Assembly (NCBI GenBank): GCA_017478025.1
Contig: JAFVGZ010000003.1
Span: forward strand, 248,001-312,000
DNA length: 64,000 nucleotides
Reading direction: 5' to 3'
DNA from: Prevotella sp.
Lineage (GTDB): Bacteria > Bacteroidota > Bacteroidia > Bacteroidales > Bacteroidaceae
The position numbers and the translations under genes are program-made. This document shows positions 32,286-41,211 of this stretch, one piece after another; position 1 is the stretch's first letter; each line of letters begins with the position of its first letter. The notes below the pieces were generated by a model, which did not search any database, was not told the origin of the DNA, and saw nothing but the letters and a program-made list of their open reading frames with translations.

Positions 32286-33716
32286 CTACACGTCTCTCCC
32301 CGGTTTCAGTTGCTCTGCATCATCAAAGGTCAGGATCGCATTACACAGCGTGGCTGCGAGATTGCTGCCGCCCTTGCGTCCCTCAACGATAATCTTGGGA
32401 ATATCCCTGAATGGCTTCACCATGTGCTTGGACTCCCTGACATGAACAAATCCCACAGGCGCGGCAATGATACCGGCAGGCCGGGCCTTGCCCTTGCGAA
32501 TCAGGGCACACAGCTCCATCAGCGCCGTAGGGGCATTGCCAAAGGCAAACAGGGCATCAGGATGTTCCTCTACAGCCAAACGTATGCCTGCCTGAGTGCG
32601 GGTGATGCCCTCTGATGCTGCCATCTCTGCCACACGGGGATCTGCGAGATAGCACTTCGCCTCTACGCCCAGCCGCGCAAGGGCTCCCTTGCGAATGCCG
32701 CTCGTCACCATCGTCACATCGGTCACAATGGTACGCAGGGTTCCTTCGCGTACCTTGTTATATAGTGTCTCTACAGCTCCCGGGTCGGTATAGAGAATGC
32801 TCTCCATGTCAAAGTCGGCAGTAGTATGAATGGCATGCAGCAATGCCCACTTATGATCCAGGGGATAGTCCTTTCTGCTAAGCTCACCTTCAATGGTGCG
32901 GAACGATTCTATCATGATGTTCTGCCCCACTTTGTCAGCCTCGCCCGTCCTGTCACGATAGTACCCTCGCGGCGTGATGAATGTCGGGCTGCATCCCTCA
33001 GCGGAGCCAGAGGCGGGCTGCCATATATACGACTGTGAGTTGCCTATTAGGATGACCGTGAACATATCCACATCCTCTGGGTCAAACTCGGCAAGCGTCG
33101 TCACTTTCACCTCCTGGTCCTCCCGCCCTGCCTGGCGCACATAGCCCACAGGCGTCTCGCCCTTTGCGTGGCTGAGGAACAGTTCCTGCAAACGGTACAG
33201 TTGCCAATAGCGCCCATGCGACTTGGGGTTGTAGATGGCCGTCACGAAGTCGCCCATTATTGCCGCCTTGATTCTGCGCTCTATCACCTCCCAGGGGGTC
33301 ATAAGGTCAGAGAGGGAGATTATGCAGATGTCGTGACCTATGGGAGCACCAAGCAAAGACGCAGCCTTTTGGAAAGCAGAGATGCCTGGCAGGGAAACAA
33401 CCTCGACATCAGACTTGCGCTCGGCTCTCATCTCATAGACCAATGGCGCCATACCGAATATCCCCGCGTCGCCACTTGAGATAACAACAACCGTCTTGCC
33501 CGCTTCGGCCAGAAGAAAAGCCAGCTCTGCACGCTCACTCTCCTTCTTCATTCCTGTATCTACACACTCGCAACCCTCCTTCATGAAGGGCTCCACAAAT
33601 TGGAAATAATACTTATATCCCACGACAACATCTGCCTGCTGAACAGCCTCCAGCACAGCAGGCGTGATATCCTCCTTACCTCCGGGACCTATACCCGCCA
33701 CGATGATTTTTCCCAT
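32286..33716 (-). CDS. cbiH-cbiC: Cobalt-precorrin-3 C17-methyltransferase - cobalt-precorrin-8 methylmutase fusion
   Basis: 476 residues. CbiH part about 1-245: 'VAGIGPGGKEDITPAVLEA', 'VVISSGDAGIFGMAPLVYE', 'VVSLPGISAFQKAASLLG', 'TAIYNPKSHGR'. CbiC part about 258-476: 'HAIHTTADFDM' with the catalytic His near 307, 'IVTDVTMVTSGI', 'FAFGNAPTALMELC', 'GIIAAPVGFVHVRESK'. CbiH contracts the ring and methylates C17; CbiC moves the C11 methyl to C12. This is the first gene of the corrin ring operon, with a -7 promoter box 56 bases upstream; no riboswitch is visible ahead of it. Confidence 0.95.
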   Translation of the reverse strand: MGKIIVAGIGPGGKEDITPAVLEAVQQADVVVGYKYYFQFVEPFMKEGCECVDTGMKKESERAELAFLLAEAGKTVVVISSGDAGIFGMAPLVYEMRAERKSDVEVVSLPGISAFQKAASLLGAPIGHDICIISLSDLMTPWEVIERRIKAAIMGDFVTAIYNPKSHGRYWQLYRLQELFLSHAKGETPVGYVRQAGREDQEVKVTTLAEFDPEDVDMFTVILIGNSQSYIWQPASGSAEGCSPTFITPRGYYRDRTGEADKVGQNIMIESFRTIEGELSRKDYPLDHKWALLHAIHTTADFDMESILYTDPGAVETLYNKVREGTLRTIVTDVTMVTSGIRKGALARLGVEAKCYLADPRVAEMAASEGITRTQAGIRLAVEEHPDALFAFGNAPTALMELCALIRKGKARPAGIIAAPVGFVHVRESKHMVKPFRDIPKIIVEGRKGGSNLAATLCNAILTFDDAEQLKPGRDV

Positions 33717-33771
33717 TCTCTATATATAGTACGCGATTCGTGATTTTAAGTTAGTAGTTCGTAACTGAATG

Positions 33772-33779
33772 CAAATTTA
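33772..33779 (-). promoter_or_regulatory. -7 promoter element of the cbiHC-ET-GF-JD operon
   Basis: Minus strand TAAATTTG, followed after about 55 bases by the ATG at 33716. The -33 region is a poly-T stretch without a clean TTG. No B12-box sequence occurs between here and 34303. Confidence 0.55.
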
Positions 33780-33989
33780 CAAAAAAAAACTGAGACTAAA
33801 GAAAACTTGGAAAAAAAACTAAACTCACAATACCTTTTGTCCAACTGCTATTCCAATATTTTTCTTTATATTTCCGTTGAAAATAATGCATTCATAACTC
33901 TGATAGCGTGTTATGATACAAAGAACTGTGACTATGCTGCATGAAAACAATCTCAGTTCATCGTTACTCGCGTTTTACTTCGCTATAAG

Positions 33990-34066
33990 TTAAGTTACTC
34001 AGGAGCACGACTTAAGTTACTCAGGAACACAACGGAAGTTACTCAGGAGCACGACTTAAGTTAATA
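33990..34066. repeat. 22-bp period array C (3 units and a partial)
   Basis: Units at 33990, 34012 and 34034 share RAAGTTACTCAGGARCACRAC; a partial TTAAGTTA follows at 34056. It lies 210 bp upstream of the cbiH-C -7 box, in the gene-free stretch 33717-34303. Unit 1 equals unit 1 of the array at 10441. Confidence 0.88.
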
Positions 34067-34162
34067 ACGTGCAACAAAAAAAAGTGACGTGTACACACAT
34101 CGCCTACTAATCAATTTTTATATTCTTTACTATGACAAAATGGCAGTAGAACTATTGCGTTC

Positions 34163-34250
34163 TAATAGCAGGTCTTTTACCGCCTAATAGTAGGTCTTTT
34201 ACCCGGTAATAGCAGGTCTTTTACCGCCTAAAAGACCTACTATTACAACG
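34163..34250. repeat. 22-bp period array D (4 units)
   Basis: Units at 34163, 34185 and 34207 read TAATAGYAGGTCTTTTACC plus three bases; the fourth (34229) is an inverted version, TAAAAGACCTACTATTA. Same words as array A at 2257-2344, in the opposite orientation. It ends 54 bases after the nitrilase 3' end in transcription order. Confidence 0.88.
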
Positions 34251-34303
34251 CTCTGATTATCAGTTTGTTTGGGACTGTCATTTTGGCAGATACATGCTAA
34301 GGG

Positions 34304-35125
34304 TCAGTCTGCGTCTTGGAGGACGGGGAATTTCTTTCGGAAGGCGCGAAGCTTCTCCATGTCAAGGTGACAGGAGATGATATCCTGAGTGTTGTCACGA
34401 GCCTGGATGACAGTTCTGCCATAGGCGTCGATGACTGCGGTGCCACCATCGTAATGGCAGACGGGATCATCACCCACACGGTTGACGCCAATGACATAGC
34501 ACTGGTTCTCTATGGCACGGGCGCGCAACAGTACATCCCAGACGCTGCGACGCGACGCAGGCCAGTTGGCAACGTACAATAAACAGTCATATGGGATGAA
34601 GGATGAAGGAGGAGGGGTGAAGGATGAGGGAGGAGGGGTGAAGGATGAGGGAGGAGGGGTGAGGGATGACACGGGAACATTGCGACTGAAGCAGGGGAAG
34701 CGCAGGTCGTAGCATATCTGAAGACAGAACCTTACCCCACCCCACTCTACGATGGTTCGCTCATTGCCTGGGGTGTAGCAACGGTTCTCGCCGCCGTAAG
34801 TAAAGAGATGGCGCTTGTCATAATGAGCAACGCTACCGTCGGGCTTGACAAAGTAGAGGCGGTTGTAGTAGTTCCCCCCCTCACGGACCGCTACGCTACC
34901 GGCTATGGCAGCATCGAGCTTTACAGACATCTTCTTCATCCACGTCAGCGCATCGTCAACAGATGACACCACACCCTCTGGCTTCATCAGGAAGCCTGTG
35001 GTGAACATCTCTGGCAATACATAGACATCCGACTGCGGAGCAGACAACAGGGCCTCTTCACTCATGGTGAGGTTGGCGTTGGTGTCTGCCCACACAAGCG
35101 GTATCTGAAGGAGAGTTATTTTCAT
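34304..35125 (-). CDS. Carbon-nitrogen hydrolase, omega-amidase-like (YafV/Nit2 type)
   Basis: 273 residues. Nitrilase triad: Glu in 'LPEMFTTGF' near 41, Lys in 'YDKRHLFTYGG' near 108, Cys in 'CLQICYDLRFP' near 141. The length and 'LPEMFTTGF' fit the E. coli YafV group, omega-amidases that hydrolyse 2-oxoglutaramate or 2-oxosuccinamate left by glutamine/asparagine transaminases. The aminotransferase gene directly upstream overlaps by 4 bases, which supports that pairing. Residues about 150-175 are a foreign insert of repeated PPPSSFT units encoded by a 21-bp array; it lies shortly after the catalytic Cys loop. Confidence 0.9.
   Translation of the reverse strand: MKITLLQIPLVWADTNANLTMSEEALLSAPQSDVYVLPEMFTTGFLMKPEGVVSSVDDALTWMKKMSVKLDAAIAGSVAVREGGNYYNRLYFVKPDGSVAHYDKRHLFTYGGENRCYTPGNERTIVEWGGVRFCLQICYDLRFPCFSRNVPVSSLTPPPSSFTPPPSSFTPPPSSFIPYDCLLYVANWPASRRSVWDVLLRARAIENQCYVIGVNRVGDDPVCHYDGGTAVIDAYGRTVIQARDNTQDIISCHLDMEKLRAFRKKFPVLQDAD
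34601..34663 (-). repeat. 21-bp tandem array inside the nitrilase gene
   Basis: Three 21-bp units at 34601, 34622 and 34643 (each GGATGARGGAGGAGGGGTGA plus one base) and a degenerate prefix from about 34594. It encodes PPPSSFT-type heptapeptides in frame. Confidence 0.9.
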
Positions 35126-36426
35126 TTGTTGTTCTGATGGAACAGCTCTATGCGCTCACGGAATATGTCATGCTGGTTGTCAGAGAAGAATGATGTGCAG
35201 ATACGCACGCCCTGCTCCAATGAGCCCATAGTGTCGAGGGGGAATACGGCAATGCCGTAATACATCAGCTCGCGCGTGAGCTGCAGGCCTGTCATGCCGG
35301 GATAGATGACGGTGAAGTAGAATCCGTCGGCAAGGGGTGAACCCATGTCGTTGTCATATACCAGTTCAAAACCTGCTGCGAGCAACACGTCCTTCATGAA
35401 CTTGGCGCGACGACCGTATTCCTTCACGTCGTCAAGGAAATTGTATGAGCCGTCGCAGGCAGCCTCCATGAGTGCTGACATAGCACATTGTACAGAGTGT
35501 GTGGTACCGCTGGAGAGGGTGTACATGAGGCGGTTGGTGAAGAAGTCGCCAAAGGTGGCAACACCGAAGTTATCTTTCAGGGGTGCATACTCCCTGTGAT
35601 AGAGCTTGTTGCTGATGCAGGTGACGCCGATGCGCTGACCTGCGTATGAGAAAGCCTTTGAGCCGCTGATCCACAGGACGTAGTTGTCCGTGTAGCGAGC
35701 CACAGTAGCCTGATAAGGTGCCTGGAAGGGGTGTGACAGGTCACGACGGAAGTCCATAGCGAAGTATGCCAGGTCCTCGAGCACTATGACATCATACTTT
35801 GTGGCCAGCATGCCGATGCCCTTGAGCTCCTCCTCGGTGAAGCAGACCCATGATGGGTTGTTGGGGTTGGAATAGACGATGCTGCTGATGTTGCCGGCAG
35901 AAAGGATTTCCTCCAACTTAGCAATGAGCTTCTCGCCGCGATAGTCATAGATGTCGAGTGCCTGATGCTTGAGTCCGATGACGTCACATTGTGTTGTCTG
36001 CACAGGGAAGCCCGGCTGAATGAGCAGTACTGTATCCTTGGTTATGGCATGACGTATGGCTGTGAAGGTGGCAAAGGTTCCCTGCATAGAGCCCGTGGTG
36101 GGTATGCAGCAGAGCGGGTCGATGTCAACGCCGATGAAAGCCTTGACAAACTGGCTTGCAGCCTGCTTGATGCGGGGAATGCCGCCATTGGGGGGATACT
36201 GCGTGGCGGCGCCCTTGGCGAGAGCCTCGGCCTCGGCACGCAGAGCTATCTCTGAGGGTTTGAGTCCCGGTACACCCATCTCAAGATGTATGACGGGCTG
36301 TCCCGTCTTCTCTTCAAGTGTACGTGAAAGTGTCTGCAGGTCACGAATGGTTGCCTGAGAGAAATCACCGAGGTTCATCGCGTCGATAACCTCGGTGACT
36401 GTCTTGTTGTCTAATGGAGTTGTCAT
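35122..36426 (-). CDS. Pyridoxal-phosphate aminotransferase, class I/II
   Basis: 434 residues from the ATG at 36426 (MTTPLDNKTV); an in-frame ATG at 36450 adds eight mostly Ile residues and would overlap the upstream gene. Fold-type I: 'TTGSMQGTFATF' near 112, 'YSNPNNPSWVCFTEEEL' near 189, 'VLEDLAYFAMD' near 215, PLP-Lys in 'ISGSKAFSYAGQRIGV' near 254, 'GVRICTSF' near the end with the carboxylate-binding Arg. The partner nitrilase and the PaaK/Ior genes nearby suggest transamination of an aromatic, methionine-like or branched 2-oxo acid with glutamine. Exact substrate unknown. Confidence 0.88.
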   Translation of the reverse strand: MTTPLDNKTVTEVIDAMNLGDFSQATIRDLQTLSRTLEEKTGQPVIHLEMGVPGLKPSEIALRAEAEALAKGAATQYPPNGGIPRIKQAASQFVKAFIGVDIDPLCCIPTTGSMQGTFATFTAIRHAITKDTVLLIQPGFPVQTTQCDVIGLKHQALDIYDYRGEKLIAKLEEILSAGNISSIVYSNPNNPSWVCFTEEELKGIGMLATKYDVIVLEDLAYFAMDFRRDLSHPFQAPYQATVARYTDNYVLWISGSKAFSYAGQRIGVTCISNKLYHREYAPLKDNFGVATFGDFFTNRLMYTLSSGTTHSVQCAMSALMEAACDGSYNFLDDVKEYGRRAKFMKDVLLAAGFELVYDNDMGSPLADGFYFTVIYPGMTGLQLTRELMYYGIAVFPLDTMGSLEQGVRICTSFFSDNQHDIFRERIELFHQNNK

Positions 36427-36440
36427 TATGATTATTATAG

Positions 36441-37757
36441 TTATTTCCAATCTGTCAGGAGTGTTCTCTTGTCGAGCACGTGTTTAGCCTTACCGGTAGA
36501 ACGCTCGATGTTGCCTGGCTCCTTGATGTGAATGTTTGGCTTGATGCCCACGAGGGAAACGATGCGGTCGTAGAGCGGCTTGATGAACGGCATCTGCTTG
36601 GCCGGGTTTGGAGAGAAGTACTCTGCACGCAGCTCTACGTCGAGGTCGAAGGTGTCCTCGTTGTTCTTACGGTCAACCGTGATGAAGTATTGCGGTGTGA
36701 AGACAGGGAACTCTGTCAGCACGGTCTCTATCTGTGACGGGAAGACATTGACACCACGGATGATAAGCATGTCATCGCTGCGTCCCAGGATCTTTCCGAG
36801 ACGAACGGTGGTACGTCCGCATTCGCACTTCTCGTAGATGAGGTGTGTGAGGTCGCGGGTACGGTAGCGCAGGATTGGCATAGCCTCCTTGCAGAGTGAG
36901 GTGAAGACGAGCTCGCCCTCTTCGCCCGGTGCGACGGGCTCAAGGGTCTCAGGATTGATGATTTCGGGATAGAAGAAATCCTCGGCCACGTGGGTACCGT
37001 TCTGGTACTGACACTCACCGCCTACGCCAGGACCGCACATCTCTGTGAGTCCGTAGATGTCGATAGCCTTGATGTGGAGCTTCTTCTCCAACTCGCGGCG
37101 TATGCCCCATGTCCAGGGCTCTGCTCCGAAGAATCCCACTCTGAGTTTCAAGTCCTCCACATTAACATTAGGACTGTTCTCTATCACCTCAGCCAAACGG
37201 AGGGCATAGGAAGGTGTGCAGCAAAGGGCTGTGGTGCCGAAGTCTTTCATCAGCATGATCTGCTTCTCTGAGTTGCCTGCCGAGATAGGCAGCTGTATTG
37301 CTCCAAGTGCGAGTGCACCATCATGTGCGCCCAGACCGCCTGTGAACAGTCCATAGCCGTAAGCCACCTGAACGACATCGCCAGGACCTACGTCGCCTAC
37401 TGCCATTACGCGTGCCACGCATTCTGCCCACATCTCAAGGTCGTTCTTGGTGTATGTGCCTACGACGGGTTTGCCGGTAGTACCTGATGAGGCGTGGATA
37501 CGGACAATCTCACTCTGAGGCACAGCATTGAGTCCGAAGGGGTACTCATCGCGCAGGTCGTGCTTGGTGGTGAACGGCAACTTGTAGATGTCGTCTATAC
37601 TGCGGATATCTTCGGGCTTTACACCCATCTTGTCCATCTTTCTGCGATAGAAAGGTACTTTCTCATAACATGTCTTGACAGTCTTGATGAGACGCTCGGA
37701 CTGTAACTTACGCATAGACTCACGGTCCATGCACTCCATTTCTCTGTTTAGAATCAT
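36441..37757 (-). CDS. paaK: Phenylacetate--CoA ligase family protein (PaaK-like, first copy)
   Basis: 438 residues, typical PaaK length. It activates an aryl- (or other) acetate to its CoA thioester through an acyl-adenylate. Signatures: 'PFTTKHDLRDEYPFG', the phosphate loop 'ASSGTTGKPVVGTYT' near 90-104, 'YGYGLFTGGLGAHDGA', 'DIYGLTEMCGPGVGGEC', 'RTRDLTHLIYEKCECGRT', and 'GRSDDMLIIRGVNVFPSQIE' opening the C-terminal domain. It lies between the aminotransferase and a 125-bp octamer array; a second PaaK-like gene is 5.5 kb upstream in the same orientation. Confidence 0.92.
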   Translation of the reverse strand: MILNREMECMDRESMRKLQSERLIKTVKTCYEKVPFYRRKMDKMGVKPEDIRSIDDIYKLPFTTKHDLRDEYPFGLNAVPQSEIVRIHASSGTTGKPVVGTYTKNDLEMWAECVARVMAVGDVGPGDVVQVAYGYGLFTGGLGAHDGALALGAIQLPISAGNSEKQIMLMKDFGTTALCCTPSYALRLAEVIENSPNVNVEDLKLRVGFFGAEPWTWGIRRELEKKLHIKAIDIYGLTEMCGPGVGGECQYQNGTHVAEDFFYPEIINPETLEPVAPGEEGELVFTSLCKEAMPILRYRTRDLTHLIYEKCECGRTTVRLGKILGRSDDMLIIRGVNVFPSQIETVLTEFPVFTPQYFITVDRKNNEDTFDLDVELRAEYFSPNPAKQMPFIKPLYDRIVSLVGIKPNIHIKEPGNIERSTGKAKHVLDKRTLLTDWK

Positions 37758-37769
37758 ATTGGTTCGAAT

Positions 37770-37870
37770 TGACGAATTAACGAATTAACAAATTATCGAA
37801 TTAACGATATCGACATATCGAGATGTCGTAATAACGAGATATCGAATTATCGGGATATTGAATTATCGAG
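37770..37870. repeat. Octamer array CGAATTAA/CGATATCG
   Basis: About twelve degenerate 8-bp units: CGAATTAA, CGAATTAA, CAAATTAT, CGAATTAA, CGATATCG, ACATATCG, AGATGTCG and so on. It fills the spacer between the thioesterase and paaK. It is of the same type as the arrays at 62715 and 63720. Confidence 0.88.
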
Positions 37871-37882
37871 GCCAGATGGCTC

Positions 37883-38296
37883 TCACATCAAGCTGTCAAA
37901 GGGGAAAAGCTCTTTCTTGCGATAGGCTGACCCTGTGACGATGCAAAGGAGTTCGTTGTTCTGATTGGTGATACGCGTCTCGCAGAATGGCAGCCTGTGG
38001 TGGTTGCACACCTCGACGGTTTCTGCTGTCAGTTTGTCACCCAGCTTTGCAGACTTCAGGAATGTAATGCTGTTCTGCACACCAACGGTCACGGGACCGT
38101 GAGAATTGGTGACGGCAGCAAAGGTGATGTCAGCAAGGGTGAAATATACCCCACCCTGACATAAGCCGGCAGCATTGAGATGTTGCTCCTCTACGGTCAG
38201 CTCAGCACGCGCCACACCTTCTTCTATCGTGGTAAGGCGGGCTCCAATGCCAGAGGCAAAGTGGTCACCATTAGTGAGGATTTCCTTGAGTGTCAT
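37883..38296 (-). CDS. Hotdog-fold acyl-CoA thioesterase, PaaI-like
   Basis: 137 residues with the single-hotdog layout of PaaI/YbgC relatives: 'MTLKEILTNGDHFASGIGAR', 'LNAAGLCQGGVYFTLADITF' (the N...GG.....D catalytic helix), 'VGVQNSITFLKSAKLGDKL'. It should hydrolyse small or aromatic acyl-CoAs. Placed between the symporter and a PaaK-like ligase, it may reset arylacetyl-CoA to the free acid. Confidence 0.88.
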   Translation of the reverse strand: MTLKEILTNGDHFASGIGARLTTIEEGVARAELTVEEQHLNAAGLCQGGVYFTLADITFAAVTNSHGPVTVGVQNSITFLKSAKLGDKLTAETVEVCNHHRLPFCETRITNQNNELLCIVTGSAYRKKELFPFDSLM

Positions 38297-38324
38297 TATA
38301 TTTTATTATAACGATATGTCGAAA

Positions 38325-39893
38325 TTATGAATTATGCTCGTAGCATTGGAAGATATGCTCTACCTGCTGAGTAGGCATCTTTGGTGTGAAGATGCTTACC
38401 AGAGCAACGACTATAAAGCCTCCGAGCATTGCGATAGCACCACAATCAATAGGATTGATAGGATTACCTATGAGCATGTTGACAACCGTAAGTCCCACAC
38501 CCCAAATGAAGCAAGCCCACACGGAGAGACGTGTGACACCCTTCCAATAGAGTCCCAGCATGAATGGTGCGAGGAATGCTCCTGCAAGTGCTCCCCATGA
38601 GATGCCCATCAGCTGGGCAATGAACTGTGGCGGATTGAGTGCTATCATCAGCGATATGACGATGAAGAAGACGATGAGCACGCGCATCACAACGACCTTG
38701 CGACGCTCTATCTTCTCTACCACGATGTCGTCCATCTCGCCACCTGTCACCTCACCCTCTGTACTCTTCTTGTCACGATAGATAAGGTCAAGGGTCATAG
38801 TGGATGACGATGTAAGCACAAGTCCTGCAAGCGTTGACATAGAGGCCGAGAGCACCAGAAGTACTACAAGGGCAATGAGTATGTCAGGCAGGGTCTGGAG
38901 CATCATAGGTACTATATTATCATAGACAAACTTGCCCTTCTCCTCATAGAAGGCAGAAGCGAGGTAGAGGCGTCCGAATCCTCCGAGGAAGTAGCATCCA
39001 CCTGCAACGATAAAGGCGAAGATGGTGGAAATGATTGTGCCGCGCTTAATGGCAGACTCATCTGTGATGGAATAGAACTTGCCTACCATCTGTGGCAGTC
39101 CCCATGTGCCTAAGGAGGTGAGTATGACAACTCCGAGCAAACTCATGGGATTAGGACCGAACCATGAAGCGAAGTCACCCGGCTGGAAGTTTGCGTACAA
39201 TCCCGCTTTGTCGTGTGCCAGGTCATCGGCATTAGGCACAACCTTTGCCATCTCCTGTATGGCGTTTGTCAGACCGCCCTGAGCATTGAGCACTACGGCG
39301 ATAACGGTAGTGATGCCGAAGAGCATGATGATGCCCTGAATGAAGTCATTAATGGCTGTGGCCTTGTATCCACCAAGAATGACATATACGGCTGTAAGGA
39401 GAGCCATTATTACAGCGCAATACTCGTAAGGAATACCAAAGCCCATCTCAAAGAGCTTGGAGATACCCATATATACACCTGCGGTATAGGGGATGAGGAA
39501 TACGAAGACTATAATAGAAGCAATAACGCGAAGCGACTCGTCACCATATCGTGTGCCGAAGAAATCGGGCATAGTGCGGCTCTGGATAAACCGCGTCATG
39601 AGGCGTGTTCGCTTGCCCAGCAGTATCCACGCCAGCAACGAACCTATTACGGCATTGCCAACGCCTATCCAAGAGGCAGACATACCATATTTCCATCCGA
39701 ACTGACCTGCGTAACCTACAAACACTACTGCAGAGAAATAAGAGGTGCCATAGGCGAAGGCTGTAAGCCATCCACCCACGTTGCGACCACCAAGGACAAA
39801 GCCCTCTACGCTGTTGGCCTGTTTGCGAGAATAAATTCCTACTGCTACTGTGACACAAAGGAATATTACTGTCAGTAATACTTTGATAAACAT
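38325..39893 (-). CDS. Sodium:solute symporter (SSS family)
   Basis: 522 residues, about 13 membrane helices. Signatures: 'SVEGFVLGGRNVGGWLTAFA', 'GTSYFSAVVFVGYAGQFGWK', 'SRTMPDFFGTRYGDESLRV', 'GGYKATAINDFIQGIIML' and 'LSASMSTLAGLVLTSSSTM', the Na2-site serine/threonine helix. It imports an organic solute with Na+. The substrate cannot be read from the sequence; neighbours favour an organic acid or amino acid. The porin gene is directly upstream, so the pair may deliver one substrate across both membranes. Confidence 0.9.
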   Translation of the reverse strand: MFIKVLLTVIFLCVTVAVGIYSRKQANSVEGFVLGGRNVGGWLTAFAYGTSYFSAVVFVGYAGQFGWKYGMSASWIGVGNAVIGSLLAWILLGKRTRLMTRFIQSRTMPDFFGTRYGDESLRVIASIIVFVFLIPYTAGVYMGISKLFEMGFGIPYEYCAVIMALLTAVYVILGGYKATAINDFIQGIIMLFGITTVIAVVLNAQGGLTNAIQEMAKVVPNADDLAHDKAGLYANFQPGDFASWFGPNPMSLLGVVILTSLGTWGLPQMVGKFYSITDESAIKRGTIISTIFAFIVAGGCYFLGGFGRLYLASAFYEEKGKFVYDNIVPMMLQTLPDILIALVVLLVLSASMSTLAGLVLTSSSTMTLDLIYRDKKSTEGEVTGGEMDDIVVEKIERRKVVVMRVLIVFFIVISLMIALNPPQFIAQLMGISWGALAGAFLAPFMLGLYWKGVTRLSVWACFIWGVGLTVVNMLIGNPINPIDCGAIAMLGGFIVVALVSIFTPKMPTQQVEHIFQCYEHNS

Positions 39894-39930
39894 AGTGTTA
39901 TACTTTTGGATTATTTGGTTTGTGTATGTG

Positions 39931-41139
39931 TCAGAATGATACCTGTACCTGAGTCAGAATCTGGCTGTAGTTGCCGCCTGTCAGAGCCTTCATCTCGTGG
40001 CTCTTTATGCTGTAGGCATACTGCGCCTGAAGGCGGCACTTAGTGTGTATCCAGTACTGGAAACCCAGGGTAAGGTTTGTCTGCCTGAGGTGCATGTCTG
40101 TGTTCTTGTTGAAATAGTCGGCAACGGCAACAACATCCAGCTGCTTATAGAGAGGAATAGTCGTGGCACCATAGACACCGAAGCTACCTACATCGCCGTC
40201 CTTACCTCCGAGAGCCTCGCAGCGCACATATGGGCAACGGTTGCGCCAGAAGTCACGACCAGCGCGAGAACCTGTCCATTCGAAACCTGCTGCGTAACGG
40301 TTCTGACGGTAGGTGTCTCCAAGCTTGATGCCAGGATTGAAAGGAGACGTGGCTACGGCATAGCCATAGCCCTTTTGACCAGAGACGGAGAGCTTCAGCG
40401 TAGGCAGAACCTTGTACTCCAATTTCGCAATGATATTCTTCTGGGTGTTCTTGTCATTGGTGTTTATCTGACCGCCATTGACAACTTCTACAACGTAGTG
40501 TAACTTGCTGTTGAAGAGGTCACCATACATCATAATACCCAAGTCACGACCTGAGCCATTGTTGACCAGAGGGTCAGCACCGCAAAGCCATGCTACTGAC
40601 TGTGAGCTGCAGCTGATGCTCTCTAAAACGGTCGGCGAGAGAGGGTTCTCTATAGAGAGTTCGTTCTTTGACTGACCCAGACGGAAGTTCAGGGCCTTGA
40701 AGGGACGATACTCCAGATAGTACTCCTGCACGGCGCCGCTCTTGAACTCATGCATGAAGAAGGCATAGAAATGGGGTGCGATGTCTGCACCTACCATCAG
40801 TACTATTCGCTTCAGGTCAAAGGTATTTGAGTTCTTACCTTCATTCTGAAACGTAGCGGTATAGCCTCCCTGAGCGTATGCCCTCACCTTGACACGTGAC
40901 AGCACGGCTTGTGACCAGTACTTAAAATCCTTGTCTGACGCATCAGAGGCAGGCGGAGACATAAGGGGCTTCTTACGCTCAAGAATACCGATGTCGGTAC
41001 CGGCATTAAATTCGCTACGCGGTTGAGACTTGGACGCAGATACGGAATCGACCTGCGTATCCTGAATGACATCTTCTGTACACCATGCTGTGCTTGCTAA
41101 TTGTACAAGCACAGCAAGAAGGAATAGTTTTTTCTTCAT
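39931..41139 (-). CDS. Outer-membrane porin, OprO/OprP-like
   Basis: 402 residues with signal peptide 'MKKKLFLLAVLVQLASTAWC'. Beta-barrel composition from about residue 80 ('VKVRAYAQGGYTATF'), short alternating strands, 'LEYRPFKALNFRLGQSKN' typical of the phosphate-selective porin O/P fold, and a C-terminal Phe ('ILTQVQVSF') as in trimeric porins. It probably provides outer-membrane entry for the solute taken by the symporter encoded 37 bases downstream. Confidence 0.82.
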   Translation of the reverse strand: MKKKLFLLAVLVQLASTAWCTEDVIQDTQVDSVSASKSQPRSEFNAGTDIGILERKKPLMSPPASDASDKDFKYWSQAVLSRVKVRAYAQGGYTATFQNEGKNSNTFDLKRIVLMVGADIAPHFYAFFMHEFKSGAVQEYYLEYRPFKALNFRLGQSKNELSIENPLSPTVLESISCSSQSVAWLCGADPLVNNGSGRDLGIMMYGDLFNSKLHYVVEVVNGGQINTNDKNTQKNIIAKLEYKVLPTLKLSVSGQKGYGYAVATSPFNPGIKLGDTYRQNRYAAGFEWTGSRAGRDFWRNRCPYVRCEALGGKDGDVGSFGVYGATTIPLYKQLDVVAVADYFNKNTDMHLRQTNLTLGFQYWIHTKCRLQAQYAYSIKSHEMKALTGGNYSQILTQVQVSF

Positions 41140-41211
41140 ATCATGTGTATATATATTGTCGTGTCTGTGTTGTCCTGAAGACTAATCTTGCATCAGGCGT
41201 TGTCCCGAAGA

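Noticed and set aside
33717-34303. Second cobalamin riboswitch ahead of the cbi ring operon
   Set aside because: Neither the AGTCAGGAAACCTGCC block nor CAGTACCCGCTACTG appears on the minus strand here.
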